The translations under genes and the position numbers were made by a program. Of a DNA stretch of 15,274 nt, positions 15,120-15,274 are shown piece by piece; the first letter of the stretch is position 1; each line of letters begins with the position of its first letter. The notes under the pieces are model-generated. The model saw nothing but the letters and a program-made list of their open reading frames with translations, was not told the origin of the DNA and searched no databases. Source of the stretch: Desulfuromonadales bacterium (GTDB taxonomy: Bacteria > Desulfobacterota > Desulfuromonadia > Desulfuromonadales > BM103); the NCBI GenBank assembly GCA_030630015.1, contig DAOVNV010000024.1, positions 1 to 15,274 of the forward strand, in the 5' to 3' direction.

Positions 15120-15128
15120 ATTGTAGCA
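15120..15128 (-). promoter_or_regulatory. Candidate extended -10 promoter of the PP-loop gene
   Basis: On the minus strand TGC-TACAAT (15128-15120) gives a -10 with 5 of 6 matches and an extended TG. No good -35 is seen upstream. A start near 15113 would give a leader of about 80 nt. Confidence 0.4.
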
Positions 15129-15197
15129 CAGTGATCAAGTATGAAACCTGGCCTCGTGAGTAATCGACGGGACCAGCTGGAAGAGAGACCAGTTTCC

Positions 15198-15227
15198 TTG
15201 ACAAGCTGGACGAGCTTCTGCCAGAAT
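15198..15227 (+). promoter_or_regulatory. Candidate promoter for a gene leaving the window on the right
   Basis: TTGACA (15198-15203) and CAGAAT (15222-15227, 4 of 6) are 18 bp apart. AAGCT-N5-AGCTT (15203-15217) in the spacer is a possible operator. It precedes the ATG at 15262. Confidence 0.35.
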
Positions 15228-15261
15228 GAGCGTCAGTTTTCTCAGGGATTCGGGGGTTGAA

Positions 15262-15274
15262 ATGGCCAAAATCA
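15262..15274 (+). CDS. Possible start of a gene truncated by the window edge
   Basis: An ATG at 15262 follows GGGGGTTGAA and encodes Met-Ala-Lys-Ile before the window ends. The purine-rich site and upstream TTGACA promoter candidate support a start, but four codons cannot identify a product. Confidence 0.3.

Overview
The window reads as ordinary chromosome from a Gram-negative bacterium. It has about mid-50s percent GC by eye, outer-membrane efflux parts, a periplasmic HtrA protease and short operonic gene junctions. The gene set (PEP-synthase/PPDK regulator, a PP-loop thiolase with an NFACT-like tail, PrmA-RsmE followed by a zinc-ribbon protein) suggests a Desulfuromonadales/Geobacter-type organism. 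That assignment is inference from family distribution, not something read directly. I see no tRNA, rRNA, insertion sequence, CRISPR array or prophage gene.

Left region, minus strand (1-5610): a four-gene efflux operon, transcribed right to left. The order is a TetR-family repressor, a membrane-fusion adaptor, a 1063-residue RND pump and a TolC-like outer-membrane channel cut by the window edge. The genes overlap or nearly touch, so they form one transcription unit. A 27-bp near-palindrome covers the -10 and part of the spacer of a TTGACA promoter just ahead of the TetR gene, which fits autorepression of the whole operon.

Middle, minus strand (5700-7998): prmA, rsmE and a small zinc-ribbon protein with a long acidic tail, overlapping end to end, with a GC-rich hairpin after the last gene. 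This is a ribosome-modification operon. A candidate promoter lies in the 244-bp divergent gap upstream of prmA.

Centre-right, plus strand (8093-12730): a pyruvate-dikinase regulatory kinase/phosphorylase, an OmpR-type response regulator, a sensor histidine kinase with a TTG start, and a periplasmic Do-family protease. The protease has its own TTGACA promoter and a strong terminator. A GACTGC-N4-GACTGC direct repeat with a 10-bp period sits upstream of the protease promoter and is a candidate site for the adjacent response regulator. The last three genes look like an envelope-stress module.

Right region: a LysR regulator (minus) and a 54-residue single-span membrane protein (plus) diverge from promoters that occupy the same 33 bp. 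A PP-loop ATPase with three Fe-S-type cysteines and an NFACT-like C-terminal domain follows on the minus strand. The final 150 bases contain a possible promoter and the first codons of a gene leaving the window on the plus strand.

Most of this is well-explained biology. The least explained items are the LysR/small-membrane-protein pair, the acidic zinc-ribbon protein and the PP-loop/NFACT protein.
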